From the NCBI GenBank assembly GCA_937922735.1, contig CALAJL010000134.1:1-34498 (forward strand): a stretch of 34,498 nt of DNA. The letters are read 5' to 3'. Positions 1 through 7,371 of this stretch are shown here, piece by piece. This DNA is from an uncultured Gammaproteobacteria bacterium. GTDB lineage: Bacteria > Pseudomonadota > Gammaproteobacteria > UBA4575. The notes beneath the pieces are model-generated. The model saw only the letters and a list, made by a program, of their open reading frames with translations. It did not search any database and was not told the origin of the DNA. Both the position numbers and the translations under genes were made by a program. Positions within the stretch are counted from its first letter, which is position 1, and each line of letters starts with the position of its first letter.

Positions 1-217
1 GCCTCAACCTCAAGAACAACTCTCTGATCTCTCAATACAGTTCGATGATCGTTGTATTACACACCAAATTTGGGATGAACTAAGTACTAAGATTTACAAC
101 TACTTAGACGGTGTTTCTCTAGGAGAATTTACGCAACGTCCCGAGTATCAAATGCTCAGACAACAGGCTACTGGTGGTAATCGAAGTCACATGTTTCCGA
201 AAAGAACGGCAGCATAA
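1..217 (+). CDS. C-terminal end of an unrecognised protein (partial)
   Basis: An open frame runs in from the left edge (codons in phase from base 2) and stops with TAA at 215-217, giving the last 71 residues of a protein. The tail is polar, with Gln-rich stretches, and ends in a basic FPKR-type segment followed by two Ala. I see no signal peptide, membrane helix or motif and do not recognise the family. A good intrinsic terminator follows 33 nt after the stop, which supports this being a real gene end. Its function cannot be assigned from this piece. Confidence 0.6.
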   Translation, partial: PQPQEQLSDLSIQFDDRCITHQIWDELSTKIYNYLDGVSLGEFTQRPEYQMLRQQATGGNRSHMFPKRTAA

Positions 218-249
218 GTTGTGTAATAGCAAACGACGCTAAAATTCAG

Positions 250-276
250 AAGCCCGCTAATCGCGGGCTTTTTTTT
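250..276 (+). terminator. Intrinsic terminator after the partial gene
   Basis: A perfect 8-bp GC-rich stem (AAGCCCGC at 250-257 pairing with GCGGGCTT at 263-270) with a 5-nt loop is followed by an unbroken T run to 276. It ends the upstream gene and insulates the tetR promoter behind it. Confidence 0.92.
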
Positions 277-322
277 GGCTAAATTTGATACTTTTATTTG
301 TAGTTTGGAGTGTGTGATAGTA

Positions 323-342
323 TTCTGAACATTCATTCAGAA
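323..342. promoter_or_regulatory. Palindromic operator candidate before the TetR gene
   Basis: Perfect 7-bp arms, TTCTGAA at 323-329 and TTCAGAA at 336-342, flank a 6-nt spacer. The palindrome ends 11 nt before the tetR start codon and overlaps where its promoter should be. Size, symmetry and position are typical of a TetR-family autoregulatory operator. That the adjacent regulator binds it is inference. Confidence 0.6.
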
Positions 343-353
343 ATAAGGCGCGC

Positions 354-938
354 ATGCCACGTAAATCTATAACTGATCATGATGAAGTCATAAACAGGGC
401 AATGAATTTGTTTTGGCAACGTGGTTATAAAAAAACTTCTGTCGAAGACTTGATAAACGAAGCGGGTGTTAACCGATTTAATTTGTATGAGAACTTTGGT
501 GGTAAACATGGGCTATATTTGAAAGCTCTCGATAAGTATCGTGATGAAGTATTTTTACAGAGGATGGAAAAAGTTGATGAATACGAGAATGGTATAGAGG
601 GGATAAAAGAATACTTTGAATCACTGAAGGTATTTTTAATAGAGTCGAAGGGTAATTACACGTGTTTGATGATGAATTCCCAGATCGAATTGGTACCTAA
701 GGATAAGGAAGTGGCAAAAAAAGTTTCTTTTTATTTTTCGAAAATGGAACAAACTTTTTATCGTGCATTAACTCGTGCAATGAAATCAGGCGTATTATCT
801 CAAGAGGTTGATTTAAATGATTTAGCTAAATTTCTAACAGGAAGTGCACAAGGTATGTGTGTTATGAGCAAATCAAATCAAGCAAATGAATTCCTTATCG
901 CTTATACAAGGTCGATTATGAGAATTTTGCATCAATAA
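354..938 (+). CDS. TetR/AcrR-family transcriptional regulator
   Basis: This 194-residue protein has the normal TetR length. An N-terminal helix-turn-helix lies at about residues 28-47 (TSVEDLINEAGV followed by the LYENFG recognition-helix region), which is the family signature. The rest is the all-helical ligand-binding and dimerisation domain, with two Cys/Met-containing stretches in the middle (CLMM near residue 105). Such proteins usually repress their own gene and a neighbour until a small molecule binds. The hydrolase starts 35 nt downstream on the same strand and is the likely co-regulated target. The start codon has only a weak AAGG upstream. The ligand cannot be predicted; electrophile- or xenobiotic-responsive relatives are plausible because of the neighbour. 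Confidence 0.93.
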   Translation: MPRKSITDHDEVINRAMNLFWQRGYKKTSVEDLINEAGVNRFNLYENFGGKHGLYLKALDKYRDEVFLQRMEKVDEYENGIEGIKEYFESLKVFLIESKGNYTCLMMNSQIELVPKDKEVAKKVSFYFSKMEQTFYRALTRAMKSGVLSQEVDLNDLAKFLTGSAQGMCVMSKSNQANEFLIAYTRSIMRILHQ

Positions 939-973
939 ATATAATAATAACTACTAAGTAAGAAGGAGAGGTT

Positions 974-1831
974 ATGAAACAAGAAGTCACCGTTGATGGA
1001 TTGAAAATAAACATCAATATCGAAGAAAGTGGTAGCGGAGACACTACGTTATTGATGGTTCATGGAATACCTACTAATGCTCGTTTATGGAGGCATGTAC
1101 AGGCTGAGCTTCCACAATACCGAACTTTAGCCATGGATATGGTGGGTTATGGGCAATCAGATATGCCACTGGATAAGTTTAAACACTCTTTCATGAATCA
1201 AGCAGAGGCCGTCAAAGGTGTAATTGATGGTTTGGGCTTAAAAGGAAAAGTGATTCTAGTCGCTCACGATCATGGTGGAGGAGTGGCACAAGTATTTGCA
1301 TCCAAATATTGTGATTATATTTCTCGTCTCGTATTAATTAATCCCGTGTGCTTCGATCAATGGCCGGTATGTGAAGTAGAAGCTTTAGCAGGATTAGATG
1401 GAGCGCCAGATGAGGTCTTGATGCAAGCATTGCCACAGGCAGTTGCTGGATTTCCGGCCCTGATGCGCATGGGTAGCTATGATGGTTCACCTTTTACCGA
1501 TAAAAATTGCAAACAAAATTATTTGCAATTTTGGGGCCGTGGTCCGGACATTACTGGATTTAAATCCTTAATTAGGATTTCTGCAGACCCGCAACAATCA
1601 GATACCGATGTTGATCATAGTAAAATCACATGTCCAACCATGGTGATGTGGGGTGTGGCGGATAACTTTATGTCATGTGAGGCGGCAGAAAAGCTAAAAC
1701 AAGAAATCTCTGGCCCAACCCGCGTTCAATACATTGAGCGCGCTGGTCATTGGATTCAAGAAGACCGTCCAGATGAAGTTGCCAAGTATATCAATGACTT
1801 TGTAACAGAATGGGAAGGAGTCAATCTCTAG
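974..1831 (+). CDS. Alpha/beta hydrolase, epoxide hydrolase / haloalkane dehalogenase type
   Basis: This 285-residue protein has the complete alpha/beta-hydrolase layout. The HGIP oxyanion-hole motif is at residues 30-33, and the nucleophile elbow VAHDHGG places Asp99 where lipases and esterases have Ser. The acid is probably Asp230 (VMWGVAD) and the catalytic base His259 (AGHW). An Asp nucleophile with HGxP is typical of epoxide hydrolases and dehalogenases, which form a covalent ester intermediate that water then attacks. A cap domain lies at about 130-200, with Tyr169 and Tyr182 as possible ring-opening residues. There is no signal peptide, so it is cytoplasmic. A strong AAGGAGAG ribosome site precedes the ATG. 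It probably forms an operon with the TetR gene. Epoxide versus halide substrate cannot be decided from sequence. Confidence 0.88.
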   Translation: MKQEVTVDGLKININIEESGSGDTTLLMVHGIPTNARLWRHVQAELPQYRTLAMDMVGYGQSDMPLDKFKHSFMNQAEAVKGVIDGLGLKGKVILVAHDHGGGVAQVFASKYCDYISRLVLINPVCFDQWPVCEVEALAGLDGAPDEVLMQALPQAVAGFPALMRMGSYDGSPFTDKNCKQNYLQFWGRGPDITGFKSLIRISADPQQSDTDVDHSKITCPTMVMWGVADNFMSCEAAEKLKQEISGPTRVQYIERAGHWIQEDRPDEVAKYINDFVTEWEGVNL

Positions 1832-1857
1832 TGCGTCAATCATTAATTTGTAATGAT

Positions 1858-1884
1858 AAAAAAGGGCCAATTTGGTCCTTTTTT
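1858..1884. terminator. Bidirectional intrinsic terminator between convergent genes
   Basis: An 11-bp stem (1858-1868 with 1874-1884, one G-T wobble) has a 5-nt loop, A's on the left and T's on the right. It can therefore stop transcription from the hydrolase on the plus strand and from mdh on the minus strand, which lie on either side. Confidence 0.85.
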
Positions 1885-1975
1885 GTTTTGACAACTTCTA
1901 ACGAAATAAGTGGGACAGTTATTGTATAAACGATTTTATTCTTAGCTTTTTTACATTTTAGTTAGCTAAATAAAT

Positions 1976-2947
1976 TTACAATAGATTCTTAATAGTATCT
2001 CGTTCTTCTAGTAATTCATTTTCCGTCTTTTTCATCATCTCTATACAGAATTCATTTTGTGTTAGTCCTTGTACAACTTCACAATTTCCATTGTTACAAA
2101 TAATAGGGAACGAATACATGAGTCCCTCTGCTATACCATAGTCGCCCTTGGAAATTATTCCCATGCTCACCCAATCATTACTGCCTAATGCCCAGTCGCG
2201 CATGTGATCGATAGCGGCGGATGCGGCGGACGCTGCAGAAGATGCCCCACGTGCGTTAATAATCTCTCCGCCACGTTTTTGCACTTTTGGCATAAACTCA
2301 TTCTTGTACCAAGCTTCATTTACGAGTGATGTAGCATCTTTACCATTTATGATGCAGTGACTAATGTCAGGGAATTGTGATAGTGAATGATTTCCCCAGA
2401 CCGCAATTTGTTTTATTTCAGTTACGGCTGAATTTGTTTTTGTTGCAAGTTGGCTAATGGCGCGGTTGTGGTCTAATCTCATCATAGAAGTGAATTGAGA
2501 GGGGTCTAAATCAGGGGCGTTATTGCATGCGATCAGTGCATTGGTGTTGGCTGGGTTGCCTACAACAAGTACTTTTACATTTTTTGAGGCATTGTCATTA
2601 ATAGCTTTGCCTTGTGGACCAAAAATCTTACCATTTTCGCTAAGCAAATCCGCGCGCTCCATGCCTTTAGATCTTGGTCGAGAGCCAATTGATAAGACGT
2701 AATCGACATCACCAAAACCTTGGTTTATATCTGCTGTGCAAATAACGTCGTGTAGTAGTGGGAATGCGCAATCACGCAATTCCATTTCTACACCCTTTAG
2801 TGCATCCAGGGCAGGAGGGATTTCGATAAGCTGTAATATAATGGGTTGGTCAGAGCCAAGCATGTTTCCTGCGGCGACTCTAAATGCGGCAGCGTATCCG
2901 ATGTTTCCTGCGGCGCCTGTTATTGCTACACGTACAGCTGGCTTCAT
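1976..2947 (-). CDS. mdh: Malate dehydrogenase (NAD-dependent)
   Basis: It interconverts malate and oxaloacetate in the cytoplasm as a TCA-cycle step. The 323-residue protein matches the bacterial type related to cytosolic MDH. The NAD-binding GAAGNIG loop is at residues 11-17, the substrate-binding mobile loop with RPR at 90-92 and GMERADLL follows, then the NPANTNALI strand near 131-139. The catalytic Asp159 (RLDHNRA) is paired with His187 (WGNHS). The start has a clean AGGAG site. The gene lies 22 nt after zapE on the same strand, so the two are probably cotranscribed. Small departures from the usual sequence (SRPRSKG for ARPRGPG, HSLSQF for HSATQY) do not touch the catalytic residues. An Ala/Ser-rich run near residues 235-246 is normal for the family. 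Confidence 0.96.
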   Translation of the reverse strand: MKPAVRVAITGAAGNIGYAAAFRVAAGNMLGSDQPIILQLIEIPPALDALKGVEMELRDCAFPLLHDVICTADINQGFGDVDYVLSIGSRPRSKGMERADLLSENGKIFGPQGKAINDNASKNVKVLVVGNPANTNALIACNNAPDLDPSQFTSMMRLDHNRAISQLATKTNSAVTEIKQIAVWGNHSLSQFPDISHCIINGKDATSLVNEAWYKNEFMPKVQKRGGEIINARGASSAASAASAAIDHMRDWALGSNDWVSMGIISKGDYGIAEGLMYSFPIICNNGNCEVVQGLTQNEFCIEMMKKTENELLEERDTIKNLL

Positions 2948-2969
2948 TTATTAACTCCTAAATAAGATC

Positions 2970-4070
2970 TTAATCAGGTTGATGTTGTTTCTCTAAATAC
3001 TCATGCGACTGCATTTCTGTCAGTCTGCTTATAGTGCGTTCGAATTCAGATTTCAAACGTGAGCCTTTGTATAGTTTAGCTGGACAAGCCTCTGCTGACA
3101 AAATCAGTTTAACATTACGGTCGTAGAACTCATCAATCAATGTGATAAATCTTCTGGCTTGATCATCTTTACCATTAAAGATAGGTACGTGTGATAGAAG
3201 CACAGTATTAAATTCTTTAGCAATTGCAATATAGTCTGAAGCACTTCTTGGACTATCACATAATTCTTTAAAATCAAACCACGCGATTCCCTCTGCATGA
3301 CGTATAGATTGTAGCTCACGGTTATTAATTTTTAACTTTTCCCATGACTCATTACTTCGTTCTGTTGCAAGTTTTAAAAAGCTACGTTCTAACCAATCGT
3401 GAGAATCAACATTGATAGGGGAGTTATATAGGTCATTTTTTTGTAAAAACTCAAATCGATGATCTATTTCGCCACCTAGATGAATAACTTTAGTATGATT
3501 TTGTAAGAGTTTGATGGTAGGAAGGAAGCGTGCACGTTGTAGACCATCTTTATATAGCAAACTAGGTTCCACGTTAGAGGTGGCAATTAAGGTAACATTA
3601 TTTTCAAATAAGCCCTCTAGTAAGCCCGCTAGAATCATGGCGTCACCAATGTCATTTACAAAAAACTCATCGAAACAAATTACTTTAGCCTTGCTTGAAA
3701 ATTCTTTGGCTACTAATTTTAAGGGATCTGGTTGATCACGGTAGTTGTTCAACATTGCATGCACTTGCTCCATGAATCGATGGAAATGTAAGCGCAACTT
3801 ATCCTGAAAATGAAGATTTGAAAAAAAGAGGTCCATTAAGAATGTTTTGCCACGCCCCACGCCGCCCCATATATAAAGCCCTTGAATGCGATTTGTATTG
3901 GATTTGCGTGATAAAAGAGTCGTAAATCGATTAATGATCGTGGATTCATCTGGACTATCCGCAGCAAGTTCATCATGCAAGACCTGTAAGGCATGAATTA
4001 CTTGTTTTTGATTAGGGTCTTCTACAAGCTGTTCACTATCAAGTAACGCTTGGTATACGGATTCAATCAT
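2970..4070 (-). CDS. zapE: Cell division ATPase ZapE (AFG1 family)
   Basis: This 366-residue P-loop ATPase has the AFG1/ZapE signatures: Walker A GGVGRGKT at residues 69-76 followed by FLMD, the HFHRFM segment at about 95-100, and Walker B ICFDEFFV at 131-138. In E. coli ZapE associates with the Z ring and helps division under low oxygen or heat stress. The mitochondrial homologue works in respiratory-complex quality control. The protein is cytoplasmic with no signal peptide. It is the first gene of a likely zapE-mdh operon. The ATG lies behind an AT-rich stretch without a visible ribosome site. Confidence 0.93.
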   Translation of the reverse strand: MIESVYQALLDSEQLVEDPNQKQVIHALQVLHDELAADSPDESTIINRFTTLLSRKSNTNRIQGLYIWGGVGRGKTFLMDLFFSNLHFQDKLRLHFHRFMEQVHAMLNNYRDQPDPLKLVAKEFSSKAKVICFDEFFVNDIGDAMILAGLLEGLFENNVTLIATSNVEPSLLYKDGLQRARFLPTIKLLQNHTKVIHLGGEIDHRFEFLQKNDLYNSPINVDSHDWLERSFLKLATERSNESWEKLKINNRELQSIRHAEGIAWFDFKELCDSPRSASDYIAIAKEFNTVLLSHVPIFNGKDDQARRFITLIDEFYDRNVKLILSAEACPAKLYKGSRLKSEFERTISRLTEMQSHEYLEKQHQPD

Positions 4071-4298
4071 TATTTTTATTATTTATTAATTGAGTCGAGT
4101 GAGACTGGATACCGTGTCTGTCGGGTTGTTTTTCTTTGCTCTAATCCCCCAGTATAAATAGAAAACAACTGCTAAGGGGTGCAATAGATAGTTAAATATT
4201 TGGATATGTACACAAAACATGTTGTGCGGTAAGTGAGATAAATGTGCCAAAAAACCGTTAACAATCAATGTACTTACGTTACTTTAATGATATAAATT

Positions 4299-4312
4299 GT
4301 CACAAATGTGAC
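4299..4312. repeat. Palindrome GTCACA-AA-TGTGAC, possible regulator site
   Basis: Two perfect 6-bp arms (4299-4304 and 4307-4312) flank AA. The half-sites are those of CRP-type regulators but in inside-out order. The right half with its flank (TGTGACCAA, 4307-4315) recurs exactly at 8260-8268 before the PEP-CTERM gene. No known regulator can be named from the sequence. Confidence 0.35.
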
Positions 4313-4388
4313 CAAAATTGTCGATAATCTAAGTAATGAATGTGCACGGTATTTAGGTAAGTGGCTGAAAATCAAGAAAATAGGGTTT

Positions 4389-4417
4389 TTGGCATTAAAA
4401 ATGCTTGTTTATATACG
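4389..4417 (+). promoter_or_regulatory. Sigma-70-type promoter for the candidate small RNA
   Basis: TTGGCA at 4389-4394 (4 of 6 to consensus, keeping the key TTG) is separated by 17 nt from TATACG at 4412-4417 (4 of 6). Transcription would start near 4424, about 90 nt before a strong terminator. Confidence 0.55.
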
Positions 4418-4423
4418 AGCCTC

Positions 4424-4514
4424 TCAACATGATACGAATATCCTCTATTTGTAACTGTTGTTATTCTCGACTCCTCCTGGATTCGGCCGTCTTATTAAGA
4501 CGGCCTTTTTTTTT
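4424..4514 (+). ncRNA. Candidate small RNA or leader/attenuator transcript, about 90 nt
   Basis: It is defined by a well-spaced promoter on the left and a strong Rho-independent terminator on the right, with no trusted gene between. Just before the terminator stem a second small hairpin can form (CGA-C-TCC at 4468-4474 with GGA-T-TCG at 4479-4485), presenting a UCCU loop at 4475-4478 that is complementary to Shine-Dalgarno sequences. The last base of this hairpin is shared with the terminator stem. An alternative reading is a leader peptide: an ATG at 4430 opens 34 codons, including a Cys cluster and three Leu codons in a row, that run through the terminator, suggesting attenuation of nagZ 100 nt downstream. 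I recognise no known RNA family. Confidence 0.4.
4485..4514 (+). terminator. Strong intrinsic terminator upstream of nagZ
   Basis: A perfect 9-bp stem, GGCCGTCTT at 4485-4493 pairing with AAGACGGCC at 4497-4505, has a 3-nt loop and is followed by nine T's. It lies in front of nagZ rather than behind a gene, so it must end a short transcript starting in this gap. Confidence 0.93.
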
Positions 4515-4614
4515 GCTTTTAACAGTTGTCTAAAGAATAATTATGCAATTGCCCCTGATCGTAAAAAGCATCACTATGCTTCACTTCTAGTAACCAATCA
4601 CAAATAATTCACAC

Positions 4615-5664
4615 ATGTCACTTGGCCCATTAATGGTAGATCTTGCTACAGATTGCATATCTGAGCAGGAAATGAAATTGCTTCAATCACCACAGGTGGG
4701 TGGTGTAATTCTATTCAGCCGAAATTTTACTTCAGTGGAACGTCTGATTGCACTGATCGATGATATCCATGAATTACGTCACCCAAGATTGTTAATAGCA
4801 ATTGACCAAGAGGGTGGTCGCGTACAACGCTTAAGAGAAGGCTTTACTCAACTTCCGGCAATAAATCTTTTAGGTAAGGTTTATGATGTTGATCCTAAAC
4901 GTGCGAGTGAGCTAGCCACGGTGAGTGGTTGGTTAATGGCATCTGAATTGCGTTCGGTAGGTATTGATTTTAGTTTTGCACCCATACTAGATTTGAACTT
5001 TGGTGTGAGCCAAGTAATTGGTGATCGTGCATTTCATAAGGACCCGGAAATAGTAGCAACCTTAGCGGGTCGCTATATTCAAGGTATGCGAAATGCAGGT
5101 ATGCAAGCAGTGGGCAAGCACTTTCCAGGTCATGGTGCCGTGACAGCTGATTCGCATATTGAACTTCCAACAGACAAACGTGCATTCCAAGATATTGCAA
5201 TGCAAGACTTAGTGCCATTTAAGCGCATGATCGATCAAGGTCTTGCAGGTTTGATGAGTGCACATGTCATATATGAAAAAGTTGATCCTATTATTGCAAC
5301 GTTTTCAAAACTGTGGCTGCAAGATGTGCTGAGGAAACAACTGGAATTTGAAGGCGTAATTTTTAGTGACGACTTAAGTATGAAAGCTGCAGATTGTAAT
5401 GATGAATATTTACTGCGTACGCAGAAAGCCTTGGATGCCGGTTGTGATATGGCATTAATTTGTAATTCTAGTGAAAATGCCTGCCTAGTAGCGGAGCAAT
5501 TAGGTGATTATAACAATCCAGCTTCACAAATACGTTTAACTCGTATGCATGGTGGTAAGAATCCACAAGCTTATGAAGAATTAAGAAACTCAAGTGAATG
5601 GAAACAAGCGGTAGCCCAGGTGGAGTCATATCAGGATTCACCTTATGGCGAACTAACTCTATAA
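4615..5664 (+). CDS. nagZ: Beta-N-acetylhexosaminidase NagZ (peptidoglycan recycling)
   Basis: This glycoside hydrolase family 3 enzyme removes N-acetylglucosamine from anhydro-muropeptides in the cytoplasm during cell-wall recycling, and thereby affects ampC-type beta-lactamase signalling in many relatives. The 349-residue length is normal and there is no signal peptide. Visible signatures are IDQEGGRVQRL at 63-73, KHFPGHG at 168-174, the DSH catalytic dyad (Asp179 with His181), and SDDLSM with nucleophile Asp253. There is no visible Shine-Dalgarno sequence before the ATG. It is the first gene of a tight run: the channel gene begins 11 nt after its stop. Confidence 0.97.
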   Translation: MSLGPLMVDLATDCISEQEMKLLQSPQVGGVILFSRNFTSVERLIALIDDIHELRHPRLLIAIDQEGGRVQRLREGFTQLPAINLLGKVYDVDPKRASELATVSGWLMASELRSVGIDFSFAPILDLNFGVSQVIGDRAFHKDPEIVATLAGRYIQGMRNAGMQAVGKHFPGHGAVTADSHIELPTDKRAFQDIAMQDLVPFKRMIDQGLAGLMSAHVIYEKVDPIIATFSKLWLQDVLRKQLEFEGVIFSDDLSMKAADCNDEYLLRTQKALDAGCDMALICNSSENACLVAEQLGDYNNPASQIRLTRMHGGKNPQAYEELRNSSEWKQAVAQVESYQDSPYGELTL

Positions 5665-5674
5665 AGAATAAAAA

Positions 5675-6787
5675 ATGGAAAATATAGATTTTACAAAAAT
5701 ATTTGGTGATTCAAGTCTAGCGATGTACTTTAAACCATGGGTCCTGCAGGTTTTTGTCGTCGTACTAGCCGTATTATTAATTAATTTCGCATTTAAAATT
5801 TTCTTGCGAAAATTATCTACAAGGGCAGAGAAAACTGAAAATCCTTGGGATGATGCATTTATAAATGCAGCTGGCAAGCCTTTTCGTTTTTTAGTTTGGG
5901 TAATTGGTATTTTGTTTGCAGCAGAAATTGTTGCAAGTCAAAGTGATGCTGAAATATTTCGAGCTATTGAACCAATTAGAAATGTAGCGATAGTCGCTAC
6001 ACTTGCGTGGTTTTTAATTCGATTTGTAAAAGAATTTGAAACGGCTTATATCAGACGACAACGTGAAAAAAATAAACCTGTAGATCTAACGACAACGCAC
6101 GCACTAGCAAAACTCGTTCGTGCTTCGATATTTATAACTGCTGCTTTGGTAATGCTGCAAACGCTTGGGTTTAGTATTTCAGGTGTACTAGCATTTGGTG
6201 GGATCGGCGGCATTGCAGTTGGCTTTGCAGCCAAAGATCTTCTGTCTAATTTCTTTGGTGGTTTGATGGTGTACTTAGATAGGCCATTCAAAGTAGGCGA
6301 CTGGATTCGATCGCCCGATAAAGAAATAGAAGGCACAGTAGAAGAAATTGGTTGGCGACAAACACGTATCCGTACTTTTAGTAAACGTCCGATCTATGTG
6401 CCTAATTCTATCTTTATGAATATTATTGTAGAGAACCCTTCAAGAATGTCGCATCGAAGGATTTATGAAACGATGGGGCTTCGCTATGACGATATTTCAG
6501 TAATAGATGATATTGTAAAAGAAGTAAAGCAAATGTTGTTAAGTCATAAAGAAATAGATACTAATCAAACTATGATAGTAAATTTTAATGAGTTTAATGA
6601 ATCATCAGTCGATTTCTTTATTTACACTTTCACCAAAACCGTAAACTGGGTTAAATATCATGAAGTGAAGCATGAAGTCCTCTTAAGGATATACGAGATT
6701 GTTGAAAAACATAATGCTGATATAGCGTTTCCAACACGTGTTTTGCAAGTAGAAAATAATGACACCAGTGTTTTAACTAAGGCGTAA
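5675..6787 (+). CDS. MscS-family mechanosensitive ion channel
   Basis: This 370-residue inner-membrane protein has about five predicted helices (roughly 22-42, 70-90, 102-118, 148-163 and 168-186). The last is the Gly/Ala-rich pore helix, with GVLAFGGIGGIAVGFAAKD at 170-188, followed by the MscS beta domain (LDRPFKVGDWI at 201-211, EGTVEEIGWRQTRIRT) and a C-terminal alpha/beta domain. The extra N-terminal helices resemble the YnaI-type subfamily. These channels open when membrane tension rises and release solutes on osmotic downshock. The gene sits between nagZ and hpt with short gaps (10 and 13 nt), so it is probably cotranscribed. Conductance class cannot be told from sequence. Confidence 0.92.
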   Translation: MENIDFTKIFGDSSLAMYFKPWVLQVFVVVLAVLLINFAFKIFLRKLSTRAEKTENPWDDAFINAAGKPFRFLVWVIGILFAAEIVASQSDAEIFRAIEPIRNVAIVATLAWFLIRFVKEFETAYIRRQREKNKPVDLTTTHALAKLVRASIFITAALVMLQTLGFSISGVLAFGGIGGIAVGFAAKDLLSNFFGGLMVYLDRPFKVGDWIRSPDKEIEGTVEEIGWRQTRIRTFSKRPIYVPNSIFMNIIVENPSRMSHRRIYETMGLRYDDISVIDDIVKEVKQMLLSHKEIDTNQTMIVNFNEFNESSVDFFIYTFTKTVNWVKYHEVKHEVLLRIYEIVEKHNADIAFPTRVLQVENNDTSVLTKA

Positions 6788-6800
6788 GCAGACACGATTC

Positions 6801-7367
6801 ATGGAAGAACATCTAAGCCAAATTGATATTAATAGTGTTCGTGAGAATGCAGAAATTCTAATTACAGAAGAAGATATTAATTTGGCGATTGATACTGTGG
6901 CTAAGGATATTGAGTCTAGTTTCAATAAAGAAGTACCTGTTATGTTATGTGTAATGAAAGGTGGCTTAATGTTCACCTCGGCACTTATGCAACGTATTGC
7001 TTCACCAATGGTGCTTGATTATGTGCATGTCGATCGGTACCGAAATAAAACACAAGGCAGTAGTATTCATTGGCATAAAGAACCCGATACTTCTCTGCTA
7101 AATAAAACGGTTATTATCGTAGATGATATATTCGATGAAGGGTATACCTTGCAAGAGCTGATTGCTTATTGTGAAGTGAAAGGAGCAAAAAAAGTATTAT
7201 CAGCCGTTTTGTTAAAAAAGAAACTTTCTAATACTCCAACAAATGTAACACCAGATTTTATCGGTCTTGAAGTTACAGATCGCTATGTATTTGGATGGGG
7301 GATGGATTATAAAGGTTATTTGCGAAATCTATCTTCAATTTATGCCATAACGGAAAGTGATTCATAA
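6801..7367 (+). CDS. hpt: Hypoxanthine-guanine phosphoribosyltransferase
   Basis: It transfers phosphoribose from PRPP to hypoxanthine (or guanine), making IMP (or GMP), in the cytoplasm. The 188-residue protein has the type I phosphoribosyltransferase signature VIIVDDIFDEGYTL at 104-117 (two adjacent acidic residues, then the PRPP loop), the MKGGLMF loop at 52-58 and a flexible-loop region near 80-92. No Shine-Dalgarno site is visible. The following gene starts 4 nt after its stop and encodes a phosphorylase that releases hypoxanthine, so the pair forms a salvage route from methylthioinosine to IMP. Related hypoxanthine-specific enzymes exist, so guanine use is uncertain. Confidence 0.92.
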   Translation: MEEHLSQIDINSVRENAEILITEEDINLAIDTVAKDIESSFNKEVPVMLCVMKGGLMFTSALMQRIASPMVLDYVHVDRYRNKTQGSSIHWHKEPDTSLLNKTVIIVDDIFDEGYTLQELIAYCEVKGAKKVLSAVLLKKKLSNTPTNVTPDFIGLEVTDRYVFGWGMDYKGYLRNLSSIYAITESDS

Positions 7368-7371
7368 AAGC

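Larger units (their letters stand above)
4071..4614. other. 544-nt non-coding stretch between divergent zapE and nagZ
   Basis: No convincing protein gene is seen here. From left to right it holds an AT-rich leader before zapE, a 60-codon minus-strand frame starting at TTG that I do not trust, a 14-nt palindrome at 4299-4312, a promoter at 4389-4417, a short transcript-like segment ending in a strong terminator at 4514, and about 100 nt before the nagZ start that must contain or receive the nagZ promoter. Confidence 0.7.

Noticed and set aside
4086-4268. Minus-strand 60-codon frame with a hydrophobic stretch, ending 15 nt before zapE
   Set aside because: It starts at TTG with no ribosome site, has no recognisable family and lies in an AT-rich leader. 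It could be real only if conserved in relatives, which cannot be tested here.
7357-7371. GTG start five codons upstream for the MTI phosphorylase
   Set aside because: It overlaps the end of hpt and adds residues absent from the family; the ATG at 7372 gives the standard N-terminus.
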